This document shows positions 13,432 to 26,229 of a stretch of DNA of 64,000 nt, in pieces. The notes under the pieces were generated by a model. It was not told the origin of the DNA and did no database searches. It saw nothing but the letters and a program-made list of their open reading frames with translations. The stretch is taken from positions 64,439,458-64,503,457 of the forward strand of contig NC_133777.1 in NCBI RefSeq assembly GCF_003597395.2, given 5' to 3'. Source of the stretch: Chelonoidis abingdonii (lineage: Eukaryota; Chordata; Testudines; Testudinidae). The first letter of the stretch is position 1. Each line of letters begins with the position of its first letter. The position numbers and the translations under genes were made by a program.

Positions 13432-14292
13432 CCTTATTTCAGTGATGCTGTGTGCACATATAGAGCCTAACCCTGGGAGGTGCTGGGCATCTAAACTCAG
13501 GATCAGGCCTAGATCATATAAAGCAGAGGTGGGGTATGGAATTTTTCACTGCAACTGTTTCCCTAAATCTGCCAGATTATTCATGGTTCTCTTTATTGCT
13601 GCCTGGCGTTAGCTTATGGGGCCTATGCAAACTCTCACCCATGGCTCTGTTGATTATGGGGGGGACCCCAGGGCAGTTGTAGGGATACATCCTAACTTCA
13701 GGTGATTGGGGTAGGCCTACTACAAATTTCTTTCCAGCCACCAGCTGAGCTGGCTTCTGTGCTGAAATGCCAGTGCAGCCCCTAGGCAAAAGGAAAGGCA
13801 GCTCAAAAGCACGATAGGCAGTATAGTCTAGTGTAGCAGTTGCAATCCCAGCTCTGCATTGACACTCCTTAACCTCTCGCCCAAGTTCCCCCATCTAAAT
13901 TGCCAAAATGGGACTGTAATATTTACTTCCCCTTCTACCTGATGGACATGTAATGAGGGACATGTAACCTTTGGTCAATGTTCGTAATATACTATTATAT
14001 AAAATCCATCAGAATAGTTAGAAAAAGCTACTAGTGGAGGCAGGCTTAGTGACTCACCCTGATAGCCAGAATTGATCTTGGAAACCTTTTTGAAAAGTTG
14101 ACAATGATGCATGGACCTCAAATAAAGTAGGTGGGATCCACTTCTGCAGCAGGAAGCTGGATATAGCATGAACCTTCCTCCACCGGCCTTTTAATATAAA
14201 ATCGCATAGCAAAATGTTAGAATGACCTTCTCAACCCTCTACAAAATTCCACAGGTATCACTGTGGATAGTGGTGTGATTATGGAGAGGAAC

Positions 14293-14326
<34 letters not shown>
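14293..14326. repeat. (GT)n(GA)n microsatellite
   Basis: Perfect GT dinucleotides switch to GA dinucleotides at about 14,315. Confidence 0.95.
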
Positions 14327-14409
14327 TTAATTTACAGCCCCACTTAAGTGATAAAGCCAGCTCTGAGTCTCATACTCTGAACCGCTGTAGCATTTTACAT
14401 TGTGTAGTG

Positions 14410-14412
<3 letters not shown>

Positions 14413-14454
<42 letters not shown>
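14413..14454. repeat. (TG)21 microsatellite
   Basis: Uninterrupted TG array of about 42 bp. Its perfection suggests it may be polymorphic. Confidence 0.95.
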
Positions 14455-14455
<1 letters not shown>

Positions 14456-17233
14456 TTGTATTTACTCTAGTTAGTAAACTCAGTTATCTGGAACCCAGCT
14501 GTGTCCCTGTGGTTTCTGTGTATTATTAATGTTGTGTAGAGAGCAAAGGCCCACCACATTGTCAGGGAGAGCAGCAGATCAGTGATTTACATTTTGATTT
14601 TTTCCAAGAGATTACATTTAGTGGAAAGAAAATACTTCATTTACTATGCTTAAGAATTAAAAATATTTGCTTCTAATATGCCCAGGTTCCTTGAGTTATT
14701 AAGCACAGCATAATGAACCCTTTGCAGAAAATAACTTCAGTGTGATCTATGCCTGCAGAGGCAGCAAAGCAGCAAAACACATCAAAAATAAATTAATATA
14801 ATGCAAAACAACTTCAGTTCCACTGCATAATGTATAATTGCACTGATCTTCTGAAGCTGCCCTTCCAGAAGATGTTGTGTGCTTTTTTTCAGGAGAATGG
14901 TATGATGAGCATTATCTTTTAGAATTAGTGATCTATTATATTCAGGGGTTGTTGTATATGAACCATACATTTAGTCCAGAAGCGAGATGTCTGCTAGAGA
15001 ATGGAACTAATGGGGAACTGTTTCATCCAAGTTGATCTGTGAGTGATTCAAAACTGATTGACTTTCACCTATTAAAACTCAGAAGAAAGCAGACCTGAAA
15101 TTTGCCATTAAATGCAGAGACCACTACATTGAGATGATAATCCTTAGGAGCTTGTCCAAATTGTCTCTGACATGGAAACATGGTGCTCTCCAAAGCCAGG
15201 AATATAGTCTTTGTCTCTAGTGTGCCCTTCATATTAGCAGCTCACGAAGGATGGATTTAGCCGAGTATTGGTTTTGGTATTGTTAAATAACTGTTTTTGA
15301 AAAGCTATAGAAAAGGTAAAGGAGCAGTTTGTGAGTCCTCGCTTATTCAGAACTCTTGATAAAAGGGCCAAAATCAGTATCACTGACAAACATCTTCCCC
15401 ATGCTGCTGTCTTGCAGAATAAGAGGTCTTATGGATGGTCTTTCAGACACTCAGAGAACTCCCACTGCTCCTTTGAACATGGCTTGGTTGTTGATCTAAG
15501 ACTCGTTGCCCATTCCACATACAGCCTCTGTTGCTGTTCCTGTCTCGGATAAATTCCAGGGAGAAGCACAGCGTACTTTGTGCTCACTTGGGGAAATGCA
15601 CACTGTGAGCAAAGGAAACATGACTGCTGGTGCAAAAGGTCACATAATAGGGGAGTGAGTTTTCTGCCAAAAATGCACACATCTGAAAGAGAAGCCTGAC
15701 TTTGAACAGCTTTTTTTGGCTAGTCAGATGGAAATACAAAGGAAAGTAAACAGCTGTGAAATCTGATCAAAAGATAAGAATGTATTAGTGGTGGTGGTGT
15801 TTGGGGGAGTTCATCACTGTATTAGTCAAAGGGTGGAAGTAGGACCATTAGAAAAAAATCTCTGTGCTCTGGCCTATAGAATGGTTGCTGAAAGACTCAG
15901 CATATGGGCTGTACAGAGGGATGAAACAGGAATTAACATGGCAGGAACACCTTTTAACAGTAGAGAGGATATTCGTATTCAGCTTAGTTGGGACATTTAT
16001 GGAATGGACTCAGACATGAAAGCAGTATTGAGATCTTCAATTAACTGCATAGGGATTTTTGTTAAATTAAATTAGCCATTGTACCATGGGGGATTTTCTA
16101 AGTGCAATCCTATATTTAAAAAGGGGGGGTGAAGTGAAGGGGGACAACTGTTCATTGTTTTCAAAACTCTTCCTTACATGAGTCAGACAAGCATTTTAGC
16201 TGATGCTTGTAAAATTACCAAAAAAATAAAATAAACCATCTCTGTCTTTAATGCAACAATGGTCGGGGTGGACCATGTTCGTTAGTGGCTGTCCATCTAG
16301 AACTGAGGATCGTTATCTGACAACACAGTAAATATAGCTACCTGTGCAATAATTGTTTTACTGATTGGAAACAGATTCAAAAGCAGCTGAGGAGAACAAA
16401 TATGTCAGAATTACTTTACTCACCAATATATTCTGTGGCATGTTGACAAGGTAACTGAAAAATATAAGGTGTAATTGGTATGATATATTTTTTACAGAAA
16501 TCTCATTCAGGTTTGCTATTGTATTGTTTATTTTCATGCCATTTTGGTAAAATCTCTAACTTTTTTATTATTGTCCTGATCTACTCCAAACAGGAAAGTT
16601 GGGGGAGGGAAGAGAAAGATGTTTCCCCCTGCTCCTGACTCGTTTTGGATTAGAAAGACAGTATTCCCAGTTTAAGATTTCGAGAACTTCCATAGGTTGT
16701 TCATCCCCGGCAGCACAGGAGGAGTGGAAGTGGAATATGGTGAAATTGGTTATATTAACTCATCTCCCTTGGCGGAGCTTTTTTTTTTTAAATGTTGACT
16801 TTGTATAACAGGCTGCCTTTTCTCAAAGATAGGTCAGTTTACTGCTAACTCGGGGCTACTTTCAGCCCAAATGTGGGCCAGATCCTGAGCTATTGTAAAC
16901 TTGAATAGCTCCATGAAAGTCAGGGATGCAAATCAGTGCTTATTTACATGAGCAATTGTGTATTGCTAGTGCTATTTTTCAGTTCCACCATTATATCACC
17001 CACCCTCACCTCACCAGGAAATCCCTCCCTGGCTTCCTCTCTTCTTCTACATTGATATCAAGCACCTCACTCTTAGTTTCAAGGGCTTACACAGCTCTGT
17101 CCTTCCCAACATGTCTGCTATAATTTCTGCCTAGGACTCTTGTATAGCATTTCCCCTTCCCATTTCTCATTATAGCTTCTTCTTTTCTCCCTCCTCCCCA
17201 AACCAGCCTCCAGGCACCAGTAGGTAGGTGTAT

Positions 17234-18297
17234 TGTGACCGGGGTCCTTGAGGGGTCCACATTGAGATTGCTCAATTAGGGCAAACTACAATGAATGGGG
17301 CAGACAATCCTCAAAACTGATGGTTATTCCAATATTTAGATTAATCAAGATTCACGAAGCCAGCAACAAAACAGCTTCTTCAATACGTTACTGGTTACCC
17401 AGAAGCCAAAAACACAGTTCCCATAAAGCAACCCAGCCTTGGGCTTATACCCAGACAGCCAAGTCAAATATGATGGGGATTACTGAAAATCTTGTTCATC
17501 ATATAAAAAGTTCTACCAATCCCAAAGGATCAGACACATTATCCCCAGGTTAATGAATATTCCAGATCTTATCCAAATATATGCTTGCAGCCAATTCTTA
17601 TTAACTAAACTAAAATTTATTAAAAAAGGAGAGAGAGCAAGCGTATTGGTTAAAAGATCTTTATACATATAGATGTGAACAGAGTTCTTAGGTCAGTTTC
17701 ACAATAGAGATGATGAGCTTTAAAGTTGCAAAGAGTCCTTTCTGGACTCAGTTAATCAGGCTATAGTCAAATGTCCAATATCAGGGCAATCCAGAGTGGA
17801 ACTAGAGACCTCAGTCTTGAGACTCAAACTTCCTCTGGTGAAGCTTAAGCAGATCTGAGATAACAAGGTCAGGGCCCAAGAGTTCTTTTATAGTTCTCTA
17901 TCAGCCTCTTGACAGCATGCAGTCCTTGGGTGAAGCATTGCGGCTTTGAAGTAACATCCTATTTCTGAAGCACTACCGGTAATTTGCTACATGGATTAAC
18001 ATCAGGCAACTGCCCATCTCCCACCAATTACAGGTAGTTTATTACATACTTCAAAGAGAAACAAATACAGTGATATTACTATGTTCACAGTTTATCTAAA
18101 GGTTAACATCTCCTTTTGATCTCTGAATTAATAGAATACAGCCATAGACAGGAACCATTTGGTTGTATTGTCAACCTCTAACAATATATGTGCAAACACA
18201 AAAACCCCACAATCATTATCTAGTAATATGTCTGTACAGGTTGAATCTGAGTCAATTAGTCTGCTAGTTCTGTAACTGTTTCTGGCCCTGTGTCACA
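17234..18297 (-). mobile_element. Solo LTR, about 1.06 kb, minus orientation
   Basis: Starts TGTGACCGGGG and ends CTGTGTCACA, with flanking 5-mers tgtat (17,229-17,233) and tgcat (18,298-18,302) that look like a TSD with one change. On the minus strand a TATA-like motif (tataaaag, complement of 17,885-17,892) precedes a poly(A) signal (aataaa, near 17,615), the order expected of a U3-R-U5 LTR read on the minus strand. No internal retroviral region adjoins it, so it is a solo LTR. The 1.06-kb length and 5-bp duplication fit an endogenous retrovirus or Ty3/Gypsy LTR; I cannot say which. Confidence 0.65.
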
Positions 18298-18299
18298 TG

Positions 18300-18665
18300 C
18301 ATGAAGACCATAGGCATGTCATTAACCAGCCTGGTCACACTCCTTTCCCACTGGACAGCACTGATAATCAGCTGTTTCTTGTGTAAGCTCTATAACCAAA
18401 TCTTCACAGGCGAAAAAGATCTCTACTCCCTCTATTGAAGAAAAGGGGAAAGTACTGCCATAGGAAGTGTTATTTTGCATAGGCTACTTACCCACAATTC
18501 CTCTAGTGATACGTGGGAAGTCACCATAACTATACATAAATTTAGATACTGAGGAGTAGTGGGGCCAGAGAGGATCAAGAACTCTGACCTGTGGCAAAGG
18601 TCATTTTCAAGCAGAGCCCTGGCTGCTTGAAAAAGGTTCTCCTCCCATGGAGACTTCACTTAACT
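18300..18665. other. No gene seen
   Basis: Short unclassified spacer between the solo LTR and the CR1. Confidence 0.5.
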
Positions 18666-18667
18666 TA

Positions 18668-19963
18668 TGTATTCGGAAAGATCATGGAGCAAATAATAAA
18701 GCAATCAATTTGAAAACATCTAGAAGATAAGGTGATAAGTAACAATCAGCATGGATTTGTCAAGAACGAATCATGTCAAATCAACTTGATAGCTTGCTTT
18801 GACAGGGTAACAAGTCTTGTGGATGGGGGGAAGTGGTAGATGTGGTATATCTTGACTTTACTAAAGTCTCACATGACCTTCTCATAAACAAACTAGGGAA
18901 ATACAATCTAGATGGAGCTACAATAAAGGAGTTCATAACAGGTTGGAAAACTGTTCCCAGAGATTAGTTATCAGTAGTTCACAGTCAATCTTAGAAGGGC
19001 ATAATGAGTGGGATCCCACAAGGATCAATTCTGAGTCTGGTTCAGTTCAATATCTTCATCAGTGGTTTAGATAACGGCATAGAGAGTACACTTATAAAGT
19101 TAGTGGACAGTACCAAGCTGGGAGTGGTTGCAAGTGCTTTGGAGGATAGGATTGTAATCAAAACGATCTGGACAAACTGGAGAAATGGTCTGAAGTAAAT
19201 GGGATGAAATTCAATAAGGACAAATGCAAAATACTCCACTTAGGAAGGAACAATCTGTTGCACATGTACAAAATGGGAAATGATTGCCTAGGAAGGAGTA
19301 CTGTGGAAAGGAATCTGGGGTTTATAGTGAACCACAAGCTAAATATGAGTCAACAGTGTAACTGCAAAAAAAGCAAACATCATTCTGGGAAGTATGAGCA
19401 GGAGTGTGGTAAGTAAGACACAAGAAGTCATTCTTCCTCTCTACTCCATGCTGATTAGGCCTCAGCTGGAGTATTGTGTCCAGCTCTGGGTGCCACATTT
19501 CAGGAAAGATGTGGACAAATTGGAGAAGGACCAGAGAAAAGCAAAAATGATTAAAGGTAAAGAAAACATGTTCTGCGAGGGAAGATTGAAAAAATTGGGT
19601 TTGTTTAGTCTAGACAAGAGAAGACTGAAAGAGATAACAGTTTTCAAGGGCATAAGTTTGTTACAAGGAGGAGGGAGAAAAATTGTTGTTCTTAACCTCT
19701 GAGGATAGGACAAGAAACAATGGACTTAAATTGCAGCAGGACAGGTTTAGGTTGGACATTAGGAAAAAAATCCTGTCAAGGTGGTTAAGTACTGGAATAA
19801 ATTGCCTAGGCAGGTTGTGGAATCTCCATCCTTGGAAATTTTTAAGAACAGGTTAGACACACACCTGTCAGGGATGGTCTCGATAATTAGTCCTGCCCTG
19901 AGTGCAGGTGACTGGACTACATGACCTCTCGAGGTCCCTTCCATATGTTTGATTCTATGATTC
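18668..19963 (+). mobile_element. CR1 LINE, 5' truncated, degenerate reverse transcriptase
   Basis: The sequence starts inside the reverse transcriptase fingers. It contains the palm motif 'VVYLDFTKVSHDLL' (about 18,843-18,884; the usual form is YLDFSKAFD), then SGIPQGSILSLVQFNIF (19,005-19,055), then KFNKDKCKILHLGRNN (19,207-19,254). The thumb and C-terminal part (QLEYCVQLWVPHF) lies at about 19,465-19,505. It ends in the 3' octamer-type tail tttgattctatgattc near 19,948-19,963. Many frameshifts and stops show it is dead. Truncation at the 5' end is typical of target-primed LINE insertions. No clear TSD was found, which is normal for CR1. Confidence 0.9.
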
Positions 19964-19964
19964 A

Positions 19965-22900
19965 CTGCAACAGATGGTGCAGAGGATGCTGCAGCGAGAG
20001 TGTATGCAGACTGAGGACTTTGTGGTAAGAGATGATTCAGGGCATAGTAGCAGAGCTGACTGGACTCCTCTGAGGCTCTGCCTACCCAGAACCTTAAACA
20101 TGAATCATTAATCTGGGTTAGGAAGTGGTACCTCCAAGCAGGCCAAGGCAAGCAGCTTCCTTTGGACTGAACTGGAGACACATAGAGACACTAGCCTGCT
20201 GATACTCACTGATCCAACCCATTCTAATTGGCAGGTGGGGAGGCCAAAGTTATTGGAAAAGGGTATTTTAACTTTTTATTTGCATATATGCTCTGAGACT
20301 TTTTCTAAAGTTTGGGTGTGGTCCCTTTCCTCTTACCAGGATTTCCTTGTTTGTACACAGTATCCATTGCCTCCGAGTGGGGAAGTTCTTCCAGTCAAAG
20401 ACACCCAGGGAAGGTATAGTTAGTTTTCTTGAGTTCTAGGCATGGGCATGGGCTGGTTTAATGATTTGTGAGGAGGGACCTTAGATATATTGAACCCTGC
20501 CCTTTTTGATAGTTAAGCACATGGCAGAAGGGTTACACTTGTGGTCACAAAACACTGCCAGCAGAATTCTGGCAGCTTCCTGGGTGAAAAGCATGGGACT
20601 CAGAAGGGTCTTTTGCCCCTGCTAACTCTCACATCCAGGAGTAGGTATCCTTTATATCTCGGAGTGTAGTGCTATATTTTAATCTTAGTCTTGCCATATT
20701 CCTCTAATGTGAAGATTTTGCCTTTAAATGATTCATTTTGTAGAAGTTATTTTGTAAATTTGATACCTGAGCAAATATGTTCCTATTCATTTTCTTGTCA
20801 CATTTACTTCATTTCAGTCCAAGTAATTCATTTGTTCTTCACGATATAGCTTCCTAATACCCGCCTAGTAATGAAAATCAAGATGTCAAACATCAATATA
20901 GACAATCATCAACAAAATATTTAAATTCTGTAGTATTGATCCAAATACTGATGCGGATCCATAAATCAAACAGTAGGTTAATTTTCATAAGCTAAATTGG
21001 GATATTACAGTAACTGAATATAGGGCTGCATCAAGGATGGAGAGTGACTGAGCTAATTTAATAACCTGTCACCTTGAGCAGGTCTAAAGGGCCACGGTTA
21101 ATATTGGGATTTCACTCCCTAATACTGAAGAGTAATAATTTTTGGCTACTTGTTTGGTTGGTTGATTGATTTTTTCGAACAGAACTCCCATTGAGATTAA
21201 TAAGGGAATAAGTGGGTAAAACACATTAGCTATCTTCCTACCCATGCTCCCAGGCCTGTGTACACAAGGGAAATTTCCAACAATGATTAATACTAGCACT
21301 CATTCAGCAGAGCCTGTAACACTGGAAACCCTAGTGTACATGGGCTTTTTGGCTTCTGATTTAACCCTTCTGGGAACAAGTCTAATTGGATACATTAGTG
21401 AAAACCACACTGGCAGCTGAAGCCACATGTGCCTTTAACCTCATGGGATATGTCTGCAGTTGGGAGGTGTGATTCCCATTGCGGGTAGACAGACACTCAC
21501 TGCCTCACTTGTATGGGATCAGAGCTTTTCCCCGACAGGTGGGCTTCTTCAGCTGAAAAGGACTTTCCCACGATCACCTTTCCCAAGAATAAAAGATGTA
21601 CAGTTTTAAGAAGAAAAACGCTTTCCTTTGATGAGGTACCTAGTTTGGAGTATAATATATTTGATTACACTAATCTTGGTAGATTAGAACAAACACCTGA
21701 TACAGAGTGAGGAACCCTGATGCTAGAAGTTAGTTGAAAAATATGTAAGGCTGGATTCAATTAAAAAACAAAAGTTGTTAAGGAAAGAATTTATATAAAA
21801 GCCCCACTGTCTTTAAGTGGTAGTGAGCAACTCTTCACTGCTAGTAATTTCAGCTAGCAATTAATATCAGGAAAATATGATGCGCACACATTCTGTTTGT
21901 TTGTAGGCACAGTTATCTTATGTTCCCTGGCCGCCTCCTTTTTATGTGTGTAGAGCTAAGTTTAGCAAGGAAGAAGAAAATAGACACTGTAAATGTGCTC
22001 AACATGGCATCAGTTTTATAGCATCTGTATCTTTGCTGGAGCATTTGAAAGCCCAAATTGCAGAAATATAAACAACACAGAATTGTACTTTTTAGTTCAG
22101 AACATAACTTTGGACAGGCTCCCTCCAGTTCTCCCTGCAGTAAAATAATGGCTTTTATAATGTTTTGATTTATAACTGGCGTGCTTGGAAGTGTCAGTTT
22201 CAAAGACTGAGGAAAAACAAGACAAAAAAGAGATTGTTGTTTTCCCCATAAAATCAATTTTATTTCTGTCATTACAAAGCAATACTTTTGCTGAAGATGC
22301 CTTTCAAAGGCAGCCAGCACTGTGACAGATACATTTCAGCTGGTCTGATTATTCAGGCAGGTATCAGTGGGCTATTCCAAGAGAGCTTTATTTTATATAG
22401 TTAAAGCCTTTCTCTAAAAGAAACAGTAATCTTTTTGTTGAGCATGGGGAATAATTTCTTCAATACCAATCCAATTTATATGAGCCTTCTGATTTGTTCC
22501 TCCATCTGGATCTCTAAGCACATTATTAATTACTCGTTAGGGTACTTGGAGGGAAAGTATTTGGATATCCATACTGTCAAAGTTGATGGGGCTTTGCATG
22601 TGCACCGTAGGAATAACTTTCAATCCATCACTAAAACTAGAGATAATCTTAATAAAATAATTAAAAAAACCCAAAACCTAAAAAGCCAACAATAATTTGA
22701 ACTTTCGCATAACCACAGCACATTTATTTTTATAATACCCGCATGTCCTATTGAGAGACCATGAAAATATTCTTTCTACAGCTGTTCAAGTGAGTATAGA
22801 TTAAAAAAAAATCTCAAGAACATTTTTATAATAAAAGGTCATAATGGCTATAGTAGAAAGAAAGAAAGGCTTTGTGTGAATGTGCAGGGTGGGCGGAGGG

Positions 22901-25660
22901 AAGGAAAAAAGAACATGCGTATTTAATGTACTTGCATTCAGTTGGAAACATAGATATTGCAAATTGTTTTTACCAGAATTGTGTTGATCTGTAATACAGA
23001 AATGGATGACTTTGTGGGTCAGACAGAATCAGACAGATATAACCTAGATTATTAAGGGGTTGGGGACCTTTCTCTTTGGAAATTCATGTTCAGGTGCAAT
23101 TAAATTGATAATGCATCTGCTTATAAGTTTCACTGAAAAACTGAGCTCCAGCTTTCTCTATGACAATTTTGTGAGTCCTTGACCAGTTATAACCTAGTTT
23201 AAAGGTGTAGGGTGAATGCCTCTTCTGAATTAAATGGCAAATCTCCTGTTGACTGCAGTGAGGACAGAATTTCTTGCATAGTTTAGACAAGACTTAACTG
23301 TGCATCTGTAAGTGGGTTGTAACAATGGATTGTTCAGGTGCCCAATTTCACTGATGGAGGGCAATCAAGCCCAGATTTGAGCCTCAGATCCCTGCAGAAA
23401 TCTGAGGACAGGGACAGTCCACAAGCCTAGTGCCTTAGCACAGCTAGCTGGATCCCTTCTTCCATGACAGCATACCACTCATATGCTTTCTTTTAATCCA
23501 TGCTAATTTGATTTTCACTTCTCTTCTCTGGGTCTTTTCTGTTTTTCTATAACCTTCTTAAGAAAGGCTCACCAGTTCTGAACACAGTTTTGCAGGTCAT
23601 CTTAATGTTTGTATGTGTAACGTGTTTCAGGTGGCACGTGACCAGAATTCGTGACCAGAATTGGTCCACTGGTTGGATAATTAGTTTTCCCAGCCCAGTC
23701 TTGGTACTGATGAGGAGTCCGATGTGAGGGTGTATAACCATTATATAAAATGGTATGATGATCGTATCCTGTAATTCTCTATTTTCTTAATACAACCTAA
23801 AGTTTCGGTTGTTTTTCTGACTATTACTGTAAATTGAAGAAACCACAAAGATACCTGAAGATATTTTCCCTCAGTCAGTTTAGAACCCCTCAGTGTGCAA
23901 AAGTTGTACAAAATGTTCCCTCCAAGGTGCATCACCATGCATTTCTGTACACTGAATTTCATCTGTCATGACTTAGGTAGGTCTACCTTAGTTCTTTATG
24001 GTCTTTCCTAGGCTTGACTAACCCAAATAACGATCTGTCATCTTCCAGGTCATTAATATAAATATGTCAAACATTACAGAGTTTACTACAGACACTTAGA
24101 CCATCCTGTTATTAACTGCTTTTCTTGATAGTAGTTGACTGTTTTTTTCTTTCTGTGTTATTTATGTCTTAGTGTTTCTAATCCATGATAGTACTTCACC
24201 TCTCAGTTTATGGCTATTTCATTTCCTTGAAAGATCTTCATGATCGGGATTGTCAAAGGATCTTGGAAATTTCTTAAACATTTTACTAATCCTCTGAAGA
24301 CTATTGCATGAAGCAATGTCAAACTAAATCTCCATCTATTGTATATCAATCATCATGTTATGTAAAATCTGTAGTTGGATTAAAAACAACAGTGAGGCTG
24401 CCTAAGGGTATGTTAAACCTCTGTATATTTTAAATTACTGATGTAACGTGATGGGGGTCAAAGAAATGTTACACATATTACACAATTTAAAAAGGTGGCA
24501 ATTGTCAAGTTATTTTATCTCAAACAATACTTCACTGATTTTAAAAATGTCCATTACATATTGTAGTTGTCAATACAACAGAATCTCAGCAGTCATTGTT
24601 TTAAAAAGTAAGTTTTTAAGACCTCATGGTTGTGGAGTTAAGCTTAAAAAAGTGAACCATAGAGGTTCTGTCTGTTACAGCTGTCCCCCTGCTAGCATTC
24701 TTTTTTCCCTTCTCCTTTCTGTTTGTCCTGGGTGGCCGCCCCTCCCGGCCATTGTGCTAACTAAAGTCACAGCCCTATTCATAGGGATGGCTTGTACAGA
24801 CTAACTGGAGCCACTGCCCTGCCTAGGGAGGGGGCTACCTACTGGAGTCGGTGGTTACTGACCTATGTGATGTGACAAGGATATAACCTTTTGCAACTCT
24901 TACCCATGTCATGTGAGTGGGGATAGGCAATAAAGACCAGTTTCTCAATCCCTTCAGCACACCCTTAAGCAAGTGACTTTAGTTAACTTCACACAAGTGC
25001 AAACCCCATACAACTCCACATAAATCCTGCCAAGCTAACGGCACTTCTTACCCATACAGGGAAAGAGTTCCAACAAAATGCATCTCCAGAGCTAAATGAC
25101 AAAGTGCCAAATGTGCATTTAAGCTTGGGAATCTTAAAACCCTTATTAGGATTTGATCAAAGAAATGTGGCTATATTCCATTGACTCTAACTGTGGAAAT
25201 AAATAAAGTGGTGATTTATTATGTATACTGCTGCAAAGAAATTTAGCCCTATGCATTTTTTCTTTTAACTCAACAAGAAAGCTTACTGTGCCGCATTGTC
25301 CGCATTACAGTGATGGGGACCAAATGGACACTGAACAATAGAGAAAATACTGGCATAATTAAAAATGGTATCCCTCTCTCTGAAGAAAATCTGCAATGCA
25401 GAACATTCAGCAATATTGGCATCACCCAAGCCTGGGCACAATACAGCCTCTACATTTGTGATAAGTCAGCCAAAACAACAGGCATCTTAGCTCCTCATAG
25501 GACAGCTGAGTACTAGACATGCCAACCTGGCCTGTTGGCCTCTTCTATTTCAATTTGCATCAGTTGGAGACAGAAATGGTTCCAAACTCAAGTCATGGAT
25601 TTGAATTTTACAAATGTTCTCTCTTTGTAATGAGGGCATGACTCCAGTTCCAGACACCTG
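19965..25660. other. No gene seen; non-coding DNA
   Basis: Long stretch without recognisable coding sequence. A fragment near 21,430-21,505 (gatatgtctgcagttgggag) resembles the ends of hAT-like MITEs elsewhere in the window. The 135- and 118-codon open frames at 21,913-22,320 (minus) and 24,448-24,804 (plus) have no family motif. 20,700-24,450 is AT-rich and may be intronic or intergenic. Confidence 0.5.
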
Positions 25661-25664
25661 CACC

Positions 25665-26130
25665 TTTATAGGTGTTGCCATTCTGGATCTGGATAATGGT
25701 CCATCTAGTCCAGTATGCTGTCTGTGGGTATGTCTACCCTGCAGTCATGAGGTGCAACTGAAGCTTGTCTAGATATACCCAAGCTAGCTATAATCTAGCT
25801 CAGGTACTGGATTAGCGAAGCCAGAACCTTGGGTAATTATTCACACAGCTAACCCACCCTAACGCATGCACTGGCTTAGCTTCACAGCTACCCCTGCCCA
25901 AACAAGATAGATTAAAGTTGGCTCCAATAGGTCCACACAAGCTGCAGTCACATCCCGTGATTGCAGTGTAGAGAAACCCTGGGACAGTGGTTAAGAGCAG
26001 ATGTTTCGGAGGAAGGTAAAAAAACCCTATACTACCTCGCAGGCAGTTATGACGGAAGCTGTCCCTGGGGGAACTTTCATCCTAAACCCTATCAATTAGC
26101 GATTGGCTTGAAACATGGACATTTCTATTT
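25665..26130 (-). mobile_element. CR1-type LINE 3' end, minus strand, split by a MITE
   Basis: The strings ggtccatctagtccagtat and gacagtggttaagagcagat are the reverse complement of the 3' end also seen on the plus strand at 54,340-54,425 (ccactgttggaagatggg ... gtctgacccagtgtggcc). The two parts are separated by the MITE at 25,724-25,982. The lower edge is approximate. Confidence 0.6.
25724..25982. mobile_element. hAT-like MITE inserted in the CR1 3' end
   Basis: The left end gggtatgtctaccctgcagt pairs with the complement of the right end (gggtttctctacactgcaat), a TIR of about 29 bp with several changes. Its length of about 260 bp and the absence of coding capacity fit a non-autonomous element. 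A clean TSD could not be defined. Confidence 0.6.
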
Positions 26131-26229
26131 TTTCTGCAAAGATTTTTCCTTTCAGTGTAACTGTGGGTGTTCTTATNCCTCCCCAATTGTCTACCTTAAC
26201 AAACCCCATACCCCTTACTATTGAATTTT

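Larger units (their letters stand above)
13440..17225. other. No gene seen; non-coding DNA with microsatellites
   Basis: Apart from the two GT arrays listed separately, I recognise nothing certain. The 95-codon open frame at 15,788-16,075 and the 105-codon minus-strand frame at 13,577-13,894 show no motif. A hairpin-like fragment (gggccagatcctgagct) is at about 16,875-16,930. Confidence 0.5.

Noticed and set aside
15788..16075. 95-codon open frame as a small gene
   Set aside because: No recognisable motif or supporting context; this length is plausible by chance in 64 kb.
19759..20181. 140-codon minus-strand open frame
   Set aside because: Starts in unique sequence and overlaps the antisense of a CR1 3' end; no motif.
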